This document shows, in pieces, positions 1-8,398 of a stretch of DNA of 64,000 bases; the stretch's first letter is position 1; each line of letters starts with the position of its first letter. The position numbers were made by a program, and so were the translations under genes. Location: NCBI RefSeq assembly GCF_019703875.1, contig NZ_AP024110.1, forward strand, positions 2,542,001 to 2,606,000. The letters run 5' to 3'. The notes beneath the pieces were generated by a model. It was not told the DNA's origin and did not search any database. It saw only the letters and a program-made list of their open reading frames with translations. The DNA is from Methyloradius palustris (GTDB lineage Bacteria > Pseudomonadota > Gammaproteobacteria > Burkholderiales > Methylophilaceae).

Positions 1-174
1 AAAATGGCCATGGTAACCCTCAGGTGCTAGCATTTCCGCTGTCATGTCTGCAGCTTGCGCCTTAAGTTCTTGCATGCAAATGACGTCAGCATTCTGCTTT
101 TGCAGCCACGGGTAAAAGCCTTTGTTCGCGGCAGAGCGTATGCCATTGAGATTCGCAGATATAATACGTAACAA
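1..174 (-). CDS. xth: Exodeoxyribonuclease III, N-terminal part (cut by window edge)
   Basis: This is the first 58 codons of an ExoIII/AP-endonuclease family enzyme, which cuts at abasic sites and degrades 3' ends in base-excision repair. The reading frame begins at a TTG codon and gives LRIISANLNGIRSAANKGF, then YPWLQ and VICMQELK. These are the family's N-terminal metal-site Asn and the catalytic Glu motif. I chose the TTG because a purine-rich AAGGAAGG lies six bases before it and the next residues match the usual family start. The gene is divergent from pyrE, with under 30 bases between the two starts. The C-terminal part lies outside the window, so integrity cannot be judged. Confidence 0.85.
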   Translation of the reverse strand, partial: MLRIISANLNGIRSAANKGFYPWLQKQNADVICMQELKAQAADMTAEMLAPEGYHGHF

Positions 175-201
175 TTGAAACCTTCCTTTGACTGACTAAA
201 C

Positions 202-882
202 ATGTCCGAATTAAGCCCTCATTCAAACAAAAGCCCAAACAATGATTTTACGCAAGAATTCATCCGCTTTGCGATTAATAAACAAGTGCTACGTTTTGGT
301 GAATTTAAAACCAAAGCAGGCAGATTAAGCCCTTATTTTTTCAACGCTGGATTATTCAATGATGGCGAAAGTCTGATGAAGTTAGGCGAGTTCTACGCTG
401 CTGCCCTTATCAAATCAGGCATTCAGTTCGACATGCTGTTTGGCCCCGCTTATAAAGGCATCACTTTGGCCGCCAGCATTGTGATTGCGTTAGCAAGGCA
501 AAGTCACAACATTCCATTCGCATTCAACCGCAAAGAAGCTAAAGACCATGGCGAAGGCGGCACCATCGTCGGTTCTCCTCTGCAAGGCCGCGTGCTGATT
601 GTAGATGACGTGATTTCTGCGGGCACTTCAATTCGTGAATCAGTTGAAATCATACAAAAAGCGGGCGCAGTTCCTTGCGGTGTAGCGATTGCGCTGGACA
701 GGCAAGAACGAGGTTTGGGCTTACTTTCAGCCGTACAAGAAGTGCAGGAGAAGAACAATCTGCCTGTCATCAGCATCGCTGGATTAGCGGACCTGATTCA
801 ATATCTTGATGGTGCAACAGAATTGGCCGAATTCAAACCAGCGATTGAAGCCTACCGCGCAGAATATGGCGTGCAGGTTTAG
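202..882 (+). CDS. pyrE: Orotate phosphoribosyltransferase
   Basis: The enzyme transfers ribose-5-phosphate from PRPP to orotate, making OMP in pyrimidine synthesis in the cytosol. The PRPP-binding signature VLIVDDVISAGTS lies at about residues 131-143. The flexible loop KEAKDHGEGG is near 111-120 and GPAYKGI near 81-87. At 226 residues it is slightly longer than the usual 213 because of a polar N-terminal stretch of about 13 residues. The true start could therefore be a few codons further in, but the ATG at 202 is the best candidate in frame. It is divergent from xth, and the glycosylase gene follows after 12 bases, so the two are probably co-transcribed. Confidence 0.95.
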   Translation: MSELSPHSNKSPNNDFTQEFIRFAINKQVLRFGEFKTKAGRLSPYFFNAGLFNDGESLMKLGEFYAAALIKSGIQFDMLFGPAYKGITLAASIVIALARQSHNIPFAFNRKEAKDHGEGGTIVGSPLQGRVLIVDDVISAGTSIRESVEIIQKAGAVPCGVAIALDRQERGLGLLSAVQEVQEKNNLPVISIAGLADLIQYLDGATELAEFKPAIEAYRAEYGVQV

Positions 883-894
883 TTCAACTCACTG

Positions 895-1407
895 ATGGCC
901 ATCGTCAACAGCTTTGGCTATGTGGCAAACCCTGAAGCCAAAGTTCTGATTTTGGGTTCAATGCCCGGCAAAGTATCACTGGCTAAACAACAATATTATG
1001 GCCATGCACAAAATCTGTTCTGGCCGTTTATGAACGAGATTTTTGGTATAGATCTCAATCTGCCTTATGATCAAAAACTGGCCTTACTGCAAAGTAATGG
1101 AATAGCGCTTTGGGATGTGGTGCAGGAATGCGAACGACATAGCAGCCTAGATAGTGACATTCTTGAACATAGTATCAAACCCAATGACTTTAACGAGTTC
1201 TTTCAACGCTATCCTGCTATTCAGCATATATTCTTCAACGGCGCCAAAGCGGAATTGAGCTTCAGAAAATATGTATTGCCCGCCAACAATAACCTTGAAT
1301 ATTTGCAGCTGATCAAGCTGCCATCTACCAGTCCAGCTAATGCTTCAATCAGTAGAATGAAAAAGCTTGAAGAATGGCGTAAGGTAATATCGTTCACCCA
1401 GCGCTGA
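895..1407 (+). CDS. DNA-deoxyinosine (hypoxanthine) glycosylase, uracil-DNA glycosylase superfamily
   Basis: This 170-residue protein fits the hypoxanthine-DNA glycosylase branch of the UDG superfamily, which removes deaminated bases from DNA. The sequence shows the N-terminal GSMPGKVSL loop near residue 21, then QYYGHAQNLFWPF, a conserved pattern in this branch. The C-terminal LPSTSPANA loop near residue 142 corresponds to the DNA-inserting motif. It sits 12 bases after pyrE and near xth, so repair genes flank pyrE. The family assignment is firm from the motifs. The exact base preference is inferred from the family and was not tested here. Confidence 0.85.
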   Translation: MAIVNSFGYVANPEAKVLILGSMPGKVSLAKQQYYGHAQNLFWPFMNEIFGIDLNLPYDQKLALLQSNGIALWDVVQECERHSSLDSDILEHSIKPNDFNEFFQRYPAIQHIFFNGAKAELSFRKYVLPANNNLEYLQLIKLPSTSPANASISRMKKLEEWRKVISFTQR

Positions 1408-1552
1408 CAGAACCTGTCTTACAATGACATTTCTTGTCAAGAGCCCTATTGCCGCAGTGAGTCGTTTGCAAAATCAAGCAGATATGGTGCAGAATCATTC
1501 CCTAATCTAATATAAAATTGCCTAAGAGCAAGTCATTCAGTATCGGGAAACT

Positions 1553-2188
1553 ATGCAGGTTTTGCCCTCGCGCCGTATCAGAAACACCTTTGCGATCTTG
1601 ATCGCAAGCATGCTGATGGCCTCAAATACTAGCTCCTTACTTGCGGCTGATACCAAAGCTGGCTCTGGAAAAATTCTAAAATGGGTGGATGATAAAGGTA
1701 TCACGCACTATGGTGATTCGATCCCATCTCAATATGCTGATCGTGATAACAGTGAGATTAACTCTCAAGGCATCACCATCAGAAAAAACCATATCAAGCC
1801 AAAAGAACAAACCGTACTTGAGATAGCCAACCAAGACCAAACACGTCGTGACCGCGCATTACTGGCCTCTTATACGACTGAACAAGAAATCGATTTGGCA
1901 CGTGACCGCAACCTGGAAATGGATGTGATTGCGATTGATGGCTTAAAACAAAGACATGAAACCGTGAGTAAAAAGCTAGCAGATAATCAAAAACTGGCAG
2001 ATGGATTCAATACCCGTAAAAAGCCAATACCTCAATTCCTGTCTGACAACCTGCAAGACAGCCAAGCTGAACTCGCTCGAATCGACTTGCAGATGAAGTC
2101 ACACCAAGACAATATGGACGCTGTACGCCAACGTTTTGATAACGACAAACAACGCTTTATTAATTTAAAAGCCGCTACCCAACAATAA
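1553..2188 (+). CDS. DUF4124 domain-containing secreted protein
   Basis: A 211-residue exported protein of unknown function. Residues 1-32 form a signal peptide with a basic start, a hydrophobic core and an Ala-Ala end before DTKAG. A DUF4124 segment follows (KILKWVDDKGITHYGD, about residues 41-56), a short Trp/Tyr-containing motif common in proteobacterial envelope proteins. The rest is highly charged and probably alpha-helical or coiled-coil (about 90-211, rich in K, Q, D, R). Its stop codon lies inside the loop of the downstream terminator hairpin. It is convergent with gatB. No functional claim can be made beyond a periplasmic location. Confidence 0.75.
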   Translation: MQVLPSRRIRNTFAILIASMLMASNTSSLLAADTKAGSGKILKWVDDKGITHYGDSIPSQYADRDNSEINSQGITIRKNHIKPKEQTVLEIANQDQTRRDRALLASYTTEQEIDLARDRNLEMDVIAIDGLKQRHETVSKKLADNQKLADGFNTRKKPIPQFLSDNLQDSQAELARIDLQMKSHQDNMDAVRQRFDNDKQRFINLKAATQQ

Positions 2189-2203
2189 TTGGGTAGCGGC
2201 TTT
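2168..2203. terminator. Bidirectional hairpin terminator between the DUF4124 gene and gatB
   Basis: A perfect 15-bp stem (AAAGCCGCTACCCAA paired with its complement) has a 6-base loop that contains the TAA stop of the DUF4124 gene. On the plus strand the stem ends in TTT. On the minus strand it runs into TTTT just after gatB ends. It therefore can serve both convergent genes. Confidence 0.8.
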
Positions 2204-2222
2204 CGCTGGCCTAACTAGCCAT

Positions 2223-3701
2223 TTAGGCAGTTAATTTCTTTTTCAAAATCTCATTCACCTGTCCTGGATTGGCCTTGCCTTTAGAGGCTTTCATTGCTTG
2301 GCCTACTAGCGCGTTAAATGCCTTTTCTTTGCCAGCTTTGAATTCTTCTACCATTGCTGCGTTCGCGGCTAGTACTTCATCAATGATAGCTTCGATGGCA
2401 CCGCTGTCAGTAACTTGCACTAAGCCTTCGGCATCAATAACGTCAGTAACTATTAAAGACCAATCTAAACCACCATGAGCATTGACCCCCTTAATTCGCA
2501 CATCTGGGCTTGCCCACAATCGCTCAAAAACTAACTTAGCTGAATTGTTAGAAATACTGCCATCAGCAATTCTCTGAAGTAAACTTGCTAATAATTCTGC
2601 AGTTATTGGAGAATCCTCAATAGTCGTGTCTTCAGCATTTATTTTCGCTGCCAGCGTGCCCATAATCCAATTAGCGGCTGGTTTTGCCTCAACTCCAGCG
2701 GCCACTACCGCAATAAAATAATCTGCAACCGACTTAGAAGCAGTAAGCGTGGCGGCATCATAACTTGAAAGCTGATACTCACTTTCAAAGCGAGCCTTCA
2801 TTGCCTCTGGCAACTCTGGCAACTCCAATTCTGCAGCCGCTTTGTCAGCTTCCGTAATATCTAGTGGCAACAAATCAGGGTCTGGGAAATAGCGATAATC
2901 GTTTGCCTCTTCCTTGCTGCGCATGGAGCGAGTTTCACCAGTATCGGGGTTAAACAGCACTGTAGCCTGCTGAATGGTGCCGCCATCTTCCAGCGTTTCG
3001 ATTTGCCAGCGGGTTTCGTATTCAATCGCTTGTTGCATGAACTTGAATGAGTTGAGGTTCTTAATCTCGCGACGCGTACCGAGTTTGTCTGAACCCTTTT
3101 TGCGTACCGATACGTTCACATCACAACGGAAACTGCCTTCCTGCATATTGCCATCACAGATATCTATCCATTGCACCAGCTCATGCAGCTTCTTGGCATA
3201 GGCAACAGCTTCAGCAGCTGAGCGCATATCTGGCTCGGTGACGATTTCGAGCAAAGGCGTGCCCGCACGATTCAGGTCAATACCCGTCATGCCTTCAAAG
3301 TCGCCATGCAACGATTTACCGGCATCCTCTTCCAAATGCGCGCGGGTAATGCGAATCGTCTTTTCAGTGTCACCAACCTGAATAGTGAGCGAGCCTTTGC
3401 CGACGACAGGCAACTCAAACTGGCTGATCTGGTAACCTTTAGGTAAGTCAGGGTAGAAGTAATTTTTACGGTTAAACACTGAGCGCGGTGCAATTTCAGC
3501 ATTTACAGCCAAACCAAATTTAATCGCGCATTTCACGGCTTCTTTATTTAGCACGGGCAGTACGCCTGGCAAGGCAATATCCACTGCACTCGCCTGTGTA
3601 TTCGGCTCTGCACCAAAGGCAATGCTGCTACCTGAAAAAATCTTGGATTTTGTTTTGAGCTGGGTATGTGTTTCCAGCCCGATGACGACTTCCCATTCCA
3701 T
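2223..3701 (-). CDS. gatB: Asp-tRNA(Asn)/Glu-tRNA(Gln) amidotransferase subunit B
   Basis: GatB is the kinase and tRNA-binding subunit of the GatCAB complex. It activates mischarged Asp-tRNA(Asn) or Glu-tRNA(Gln) so that ammonia from GatA can amidate it. The 492-residue protein begins EWEVVIGLETHTQL, the expected GatB start. It has the cradle-domain signatures (RKNYFYPDLPKGYQISQ, EDAGKS, DFNRAGTPLLEIV-like DLNRAGTPLLEIVTEPD) and ends with the GatB/Yqey tail (KANPGQVNEILKKKL). It follows gatA after 2 bases and completes a gatC-gatA-gatB operon on the minus strand. Confidence 0.97.
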   Translation of the reverse strand: MEWEVVIGLETHTQLKTKSKIFSGSSIAFGAEPNTQASAVDIALPGVLPVLNKEAVKCAIKFGLAVNAEIAPRSVFNRKNYFYPDLPKGYQISQFELPVVGKGSLTIQVGDTEKTIRITRAHLEEDAGKSLHGDFEGMTGIDLNRAGTPLLEIVTEPDMRSAAEAVAYAKKLHELVQWIDICDGNMQEGSFRCDVNVSVRKKGSDKLGTRREIKNLNSFKFMQQAIEYETRWQIETLEDGGTIQQATVLFNPDTGETRSMRSKEEANDYRYFPDPDLLPLDITEADKAAAELELPELPEAMKARFESEYQLSSYDAATLTASKSVADYFIAVVAAGVEAKPAANWIMGTLAAKINAEDTTIEDSPITAELLASLLQRIADGSISNNSAKLVFERLWASPDVRIKGVNAHGGLDWSLIVTDVIDAEGLVQVTDSGAIEAIIDEVLAANAAMVEEFKAGKEKAFNALVGQAMKASKGKANPGQVNEILKKKLTA

Positions 3702-3703
3702 AT

Positions 3704-5182
3704 TTAAACGCCCTCTGGCATGCGCTCATGCCAATCTGTGACTTGTTGATAGGCATGCCCAGCTTGCAACATACGCGCTTCATCAAAATAGTTGCCGATA
3801 ATCTGCAATCCTACTGGTAATGATTTGCCATCCTGCTCAACAAAACCAGCTGGGATGCTCATGCCAGGCAAGCCAGCAAGATTAACGGCAATGGTGTAAA
3901 TATCCTGGAGATACATGGCGACAGGGTCATCGGCCTTTTCACCTGCTTTAAAAGCGGTAGATGGTGCTGTAGGGCCAAGAATGATGTCGCATTTCTTGAA
4001 CGCTTCGGCAAAGTCTTGCGCAATCAGGCGACGTATTTTCTGCGCCTTGAGGTAGTAAGCATCAAAATAGCCCGCACTCAATACATAGGTGCCAATCAAG
4101 ATACGGCGTTTAACTTCGGCACCGAAACCTTCAGCTCGGCTTTTACAGTACATATCCATCAAATCCGTGTATTCCGCAGCACGGTGACCGTAACGCACAC
4201 CATCAAAACGGGAGAGATTACTGGATGCTTCGGCAGGCGCCAGCACGTAGTAAACGGGGATAGAAAGCATGGTGTTTGGCAGGCTAACATCAACGATTTC
4301 AGCGCCAAGTTTGCGGTATTTGGCAATAGCAGTTTCGATAACTTTCGCAACGTCTGCGCTCAAGCCTTCGGCAAAGTATTCTTTAGGTAAGCCAACGCGC
4401 AGGCCAGCTAATGGCTTATCTGCGCTTAATTGCGCAAACCCTCGCGTGTAATCTTCTTTTTCACGATTGAGGCTGGTGGAGTCGCGCTCGTCAAAGCCTG
4501 TCATCACGTTCATCATCAACGCCATGTCTTCGCATGATTTCGCCATGGGGCCTGCTTGATCTAGCGATGAAGCAAAAGCGATCATGCCGTAACGTGAAAC
4601 CAAGCCATAGGTTGGTTTTAATCCAGATAATCCACAGAGTGAAGCTGGCTGGCGAATAGAGCCACCAGTATCAGTACCGGTTGCGGCGGCACACAGCCTT
4701 GCTGCTACTGCTGCTGCGCTACCACCAGAACTGCCGCCAGGCACGCGTGATCTATCCCATGGGTTTTGCACCTTGCCAAAATAGGAGGTCTCATTGGAAG
4801 ACCCCATGGCAAACTCATCCATATTAGTTTTACCCAGATTCACCGCACCAATCGCATCAAAACGCTCAATCACGCCTGCATCATAAGGGCCGATGAAGTT
4901 TTCCAGCATCTTTGAACCACAGGTAGTTTTCCAACCCTTGGCAACAAAAATATCCTTTTGCGCAATGGGGATGCCAGTTAATGTAGATGCCGTATTGCTG
5001 GCTAACATGGCATCTGCAACCTTAGCTTGTGCCAGCGTTTTATCGTGGTCTAGCGAGATATAAGCATTGATTGCTTGGTTATGCTGATCTATACGGGTTA
5101 AAAACGCCTGCGTGAGTTCAACGCTTGAGACCTGTTTTTCAGCCAGCATGGTGCTGAGCTGTTTTAAGCTTTTATTAATCAT
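3704..5182 (-). CDS. gatA: Asp-tRNA(Asn)/Glu-tRNA(Gln) amidotransferase subunit A
   Basis: GatA is the glutaminase subunit that frees ammonia for tRNA-bound Asp/Glu amidation. It belongs to the amidase-signature family with a Ser-cisSer-Lys triad. The Lys appears in IPIAQKDIF (K76), the glycine/serine loop GGSSGGSAA starts near residue 149, and the nucleophile region TDTGGSIRQPAS is near 170-181. Length 492 residues is normal. The gene lies between gatC (39 bases upstream) and gatB (2 bases downstream). The presence of the operon implies that the organism makes Asn-tRNA and/or Gln-tRNA by the indirect route. Which one cannot be told from the window. Confidence 0.97.
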   Translation of the reverse strand: MINKSLKQLSTMLAEKQVSSVELTQAFLTRIDQHNQAINAYISLDHDKTLAQAKVADAMLASNTASTLTGIPIAQKDIFVAKGWKTTCGSKMLENFIGPYDAGVIERFDAIGAVNLGKTNMDEFAMGSSNETSYFGKVQNPWDRSRVPGGSSGGSAAAVAARLCAAATGTDTGGSIRQPASLCGLSGLKPTYGLVSRYGMIAFASSLDQAGPMAKSCEDMALMMNVMTGFDERDSTSLNREKEDYTRGFAQLSADKPLAGLRVGLPKEYFAEGLSADVAKVIETAIAKYRKLGAEIVDVSLPNTMLSIPVYYVLAPAEASSNLSRFDGVRYGHRAAEYTDLMDMYCKSRAEGFGAEVKRRILIGTYVLSAGYFDAYYLKAQKIRRLIAQDFAEAFKKCDIILGPTAPSTAFKAGEKADDPVAMYLQDIYTIAVNLAGLPGMSIPAGFVEQDGKSLPVGLQIIGNYFDEARMLQAGHAYQQVTDWHERMPEGV

Positions 5183-5221
5183 TTTGTAAGGCTGTTCTTA
5201 ATATATTTGATATCTTTGAAT

Positions 5222-5536
5222 TTATTCAATGACTTTGGGTACGAGGTAAAGGCCTTTTTCAACGGCAGGCTCAGCAGAGCCATTGCCGACTGGCGGTGCG
5301 TTCTTCTGAAACAGTGTTCGCTGATCAGTTTCTGTGACAACATCCTCACGTAAACGCTGGCTGACATCCTGCGAATGTGACATTGGGGTAACGCCAGTTG
5401 TATCAACAGCCTGCATCTGTTCGATCAAACCAAGAATGCCAGTAAGCTTAACCAAAGTGGCTTCTGCTTCTGTATCGTTTACTTCGATACGTGCAAGGTG
5501 CGCTATGCGCTTGATGTCTGTGGTACTCAGTGACAT
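5222..5536 (-). CDS. gatC: Asp-tRNA(Asn)/Glu-tRNA(Gln) amidotransferase subunit C
   Basis: GatC is the small belt subunit that holds GatA and GatB together. The 104-residue sequence starts with MSLSTTDIKRIAHLARIEV, the typical GatC opening. It carries VDTTGVTPMSH and LREDVVTE, and ends with VPKVIE, all family hallmarks. It is the first gene of gatCAB and is divergent from mreB, with about 160 bases between the starts that must hold both promoters. Confidence 0.95.
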   Translation of the reverse strand: MSLSTTDIKRIAHLARIEVNDTEAEATLVKLTGILGLIEQMQAVDTTGVTPMSHSQDVSQRLREDVVTETDQRTLFQKNAPPVGNGSAEPAVEKGLYLVPKVIE

Positions 5537-5699
5537 TTATCTCATCCAAATCTTAAAATTTAAAGCAATATCAGGTATTATAACTTGATTTATGCACATC
5601 TTCAGTCAAGGCCAATCTTGACATCGCACTACACCGCACAAAAATTTACACTTAATTTTAAAGTTACACACTATACAAGCGACACTAGGATACAAAACA

Positions 5700-6743
5700 A
5701 TGTTCGGTATGATTAATAGTTATTTCTCCAACGACCTCGCCATTGACCTTGGCACAGCAAATACCCTGATTTATGCACGTGGTCGAGGCATCGTTCTTGA
5801 CGAGCCATCCGTAGTCGCTATTCGCTTGGAGGGCGGTCCTACGGGCAAAAAAACCCTACTCGCCGTAGGCTCTGAAGCTAAAGGCATGCTGGGGCGTGCT
5901 CCAGCCAATATTATGGCAATCCGCCCAATGAAAGATGGCGTGATTGCAGACTTTACGATTACTGAGCAAATGCTCAAGCATTTCATCCGCAAAGTACACG
6001 AATCGCGATGGTTTTCACCCAGCCCACGCATCATCATTTGCGTACCCGTTGGCTCTACCCAAGTTGAACGACGTGCGATTAAAGAATCAGCAGAGCGCGC
6101 AGGTGCAAAACAGGTATTTTTGATCGAAGAACCAATGGCAGCTGCCATTGGTGCTGATATGCCAGTCGCTGAAGCCACAGGCTCTATGGTGGTTGATATT
6201 GGTGGCGGCACTACAGAAGTCGGCGTGATCTCATTAGGTGGTATTGTTTACGCAAGATCTGAACGCGTTGGTGGCGACAAATTCGACCAAGCCATCATTG
6301 ATTACATTCGCCGCAACTATGGCATGCAAATCTCCGAGCCAACGGCTGAGCTAATCAAAAAGAAAATCGGTTCTGCATTCCCAGGCTCTGAAGTGCTGGA
6401 AATGGAAGTGACTGGCCGTAACCTGGCAGAAGGCTTGCCACGTAAATTCACTATTTCAAGCAATGAAATTCTTGAAGCATTGACTGAGCCATTGAATGCG
6501 ATTGTAGGTGCTGTTAAGTCGGCATTGGAACAAACACCTCCAGAGTTGGGTGCCGATATTGCAGAAAAAGGCATGGTACTTACAGGCGGTGGCGCGCTGT
6601 TGCGCGACCTTGATCGCCTGCTGCTGGAAGAAACTGGCTTGCCAGTGATTGTGGCGGAAAACCCATTGACCTGTGTAGCCAGAGGCTGTGGCCGTGCACT
6701 AGAAGAAATGGATAAATTAGGTACCGTATTTGCCACAGAATAA
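5700..6743 (+). CDS. mreB: Rod shape-determining actin homologue MreB
   Basis: MreB forms membrane-bound filaments that guide the elongation machinery of the peptidoglycan wall. The 347-residue protein shows the actin-fold phosphate-1 loop DLGTANTLIY (about 17-26), the phosphate-2 region DIGGGTTEVGVISLGG and the adenosine motif TGGGALLRDLDRLL. An AGGA lies shortly before the ATG. It opens the mreBCD-mrdA-rodA group, but a strong terminator separates it from mreC. That fits the common pattern in which mreB is made in excess over the rest of the operon. Confidence 0.97.
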   Translation: MFGMINSYFSNDLAIDLGTANTLIYARGRGIVLDEPSVVAIRLEGGPTGKKTLLAVGSEAKGMLGRAPANIMAIRPMKDGVIADFTITEQMLKHFIRKVHESRWFSPSPRIIICVPVGSTQVERRAIKESAERAGAKQVFLIEEPMAAAIGADMPVAEATGSMVVDIGGGTTEVGVISLGGIVYARSERVGGDKFDQAIIDYIRRNYGMQISEPTAELIKKKIGSAFPGSEVLEMEVTGRNLAEGLPRKFTISSNEILEALTEPLNAIVGAVKSALEQTPPELGADIAEKGMVLTGGGALLRDLDRLLLEETGLPVIVAENPLTCVARGCGRALEEMDKLGTVFATE

Positions 6744-6770
6744 ACACATAAGCTGTCACTGAACTTAGTA

Positions 6771-6816
6771 CATCATACAAAAACAGGCCTTTAAAACGGC
6801 CTGTTTTTGTATGATG
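6771..6816 (+). terminator. Long perfect-stem terminator between mreB and mreC
   Basis: A 19-bp perfect inverted repeat (CATCATACAAAAACAGGCC and its complement) has an 8-base loop (TTTAAAAC). The T run of the descending arm lies inside the stem, and the stem continues for several bases after it. A standard terminator core (ACAGGCC/GGCCTGTTTTT) is embedded. It would reduce read-through from mreB into mreC. Confidence 0.8.
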
Positions 6817-6879
6817 GCGGTAATAATTGTTTGTTGAGTTTTCACCAAAAAAGTTAAAAAGATTAAGGCCGCACTAAAT

Positions 6880-7845
6880 ATGGCGCGTGGGATCGATTAT
6901 CAGCATAGTCCAGCTTTCTTTGTACGCGGCCCCAGTGCGTTCGCGCGACTGGTGTTCTTTGCCGCATTATCACTATCGCTGATGGCCACTGATTCACGCC
7001 TGCATTACCTCACTGAAATTCGCCTTGGCTTTGTTGCACTATTCCAACCCTTACAATCACTAGCCAATCTACCTAGTAAATTGTTACAAAATACTGATGA
7101 GTATTTTGTAACGCACGACCATTTACTCAAGCAAAATGAACAACTGACCAAACAAGCACTGTTAGATAGCGTGCAACTGCAACGCCTTAATTCGCTGGAA
7201 GCGGAAAATGGACATTTACGTAGCCTGCTAGGTGCGGCACAAAGCTCTAAACAAGCAGCCAAACTGGGTGAGATACTGCATATGGGGCGTGATCCGTTTA
7301 CCCACAAAGTGGTGGTTGACCTTGGCTCACAACAAGGGATTGTAGAAGGTCAGGCTGTGATTGATGGTGCAGGGGTGATTGGTCAAGTGACGCGCGTTTA
7401 CCCATTCAGCAGTGAAGTCACACTCATTACAGATAAAGAACTCGCCATCCCCGTCCAGATTGAGCGCAATGGCCTGCGGGCTATTGCCTTTGGCCATGGC
7501 CGTGATACCACCGTTGATTTACCATACCTGCCAGCCAATGTGGACATACGCAAAGGTGACAAGCTAGTGACTTCAGGTATCGATGGCGTATATCCCACTG
7601 GATTAGCCGTGGCTGAAATCACCAAAGTGGAACGTAACCCCAACTCACCATTCGCCGATATCGTCGGCGTACCTGTCGCTGGCATCAAAAATCATCGGCA
7701 ATTGCTGCTGCTGGCACTGCCTAAGGTTGATGAAGTGAGAAAACAATTAATCAAACAGCCCGCAATTAACTTCGCAGATAAAGCGGAAAAACCTGAAGCT
7801 GCATCGCAAACAGATAACACTCCAGCAGCCAGCAAAAAACCTTGA
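6880..7845 (+). CDS. mreC: Rod shape-determining protein MreC
   Basis: MreC is a periplasmic, membrane-anchored scaffold that links MreB to PBP2/RodA. The 321-residue protein has a short cytoplasmic start, one membrane helix at about 22-40, and a helical/coiled-coil segment at about 80-115. The conserved beta-barrel core follows (GLRAIAFGHGRDTTVDLPYLP, and KGDKLVTSGIDGVYPTGL). The tail after about residue 295 is Lys/Pro/Ala-rich and likely disordered. Its stop overlaps the TTG start of mreD, so translation of the two is probably coupled. Confidence 0.95.
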   Translation: MARGIDYQHSPAFFVRGPSAFARLVFFAALSLSLMATDSRLHYLTEIRLGFVALFQPLQSLANLPSKLLQNTDEYFVTHDHLLKQNEQLTKQALLDSVQLQRLNSLEAENGHLRSLLGAAQSSKQAAKLGEILHMGRDPFTHKVVVDLGSQQGIVEGQAVIDGAGVIGQVTRVYPFSSEVTLITDKELAIPVQIERNGLRAIAFGHGRDTTVDLPYLPANVDIRKGDKLVTSGIDGVYPTGLAVAEITKVERNPNSPFADIVGVPVAGIKNHRQLLLLALPKVDEVRKQLIKQPAINFADKAEKPEAASQTDNTPAASKKP

Positions 7846-8321
7846 GAATCATACGGCTAAAAACAATCTACCTGACTTTGCTAGCAGCTTTCCTCTGCTA
7901 CCTATTGCCGTGGAGCGGTGCGGCCTTGGTCGCGCGGCCAGACTTTGTGCTGCTTGCGCTACTCTACTGGATATTACGTGCGCCGCAATTCACCAACATT
8001 GGTACTGCCTGGTTCGCTGGGGTATTGATTGATTTAGCCAGCGGTAGCCTGTTTGGCCAGAATGCCCTCGCCTATGCAGTCACCGCTTTTTTTGCCGTCA
8101 CCTATCAGCGCCGCCTAGTGTTATTCAATGTCTGGCAGCAATCAGCCTATGTATTCATATTGCTAGTACTCAACCAGGGGACTTTAGCCATACTTAAGCT
8201 TTTTGCAGGCGGCGAAAACCCTGGTTTGAGTTATTTCATCCCATGCATCAGCGGGATTATTCTTTGGCAGTTTGTGATCTTTTCCAGCATAAGCATTGAA
8301 ACCCATGCGAAAAAAACTTGA
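7842..8321 (+). CDS. mreD: Rod shape-determining protein MreD
   Basis: MreD is an integral membrane partner of MreC and PBP2 in the elongasome. The 159-residue protein is almost entirely hydrophobic, with about five membrane helices. It includes the family segment LLALLYWILRAP...NIGTAWFAGVLIDLASGS...GQNALAYAV. The start is a TTG that overlaps the mreC stop (TTGA). No upstream ATG is available without running deep into mreC, so the TTG is the best start. Confidence 0.92.
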   Translation: MRIIRLKTIYLTLLAAFLCYLLPWSGAALVARPDFVLLALLYWILRAPQFTNIGTAWFAGVLIDLASGSLFGQNALAYAVTAFFAVTYQRRLVLFNVWQQSAYVFILLVLNQGTLAILKLFAGGENPGLSYFIPCISGIILWQFVIFSSISIETHAKKT

Positions 8322-8398
8322 TGCTAGCTCATCTTTATATACGGCCAGTTTGCACCAAGAGCAAACCTAATCAGGCCAAACTTTAGTTAGCGTATTGC

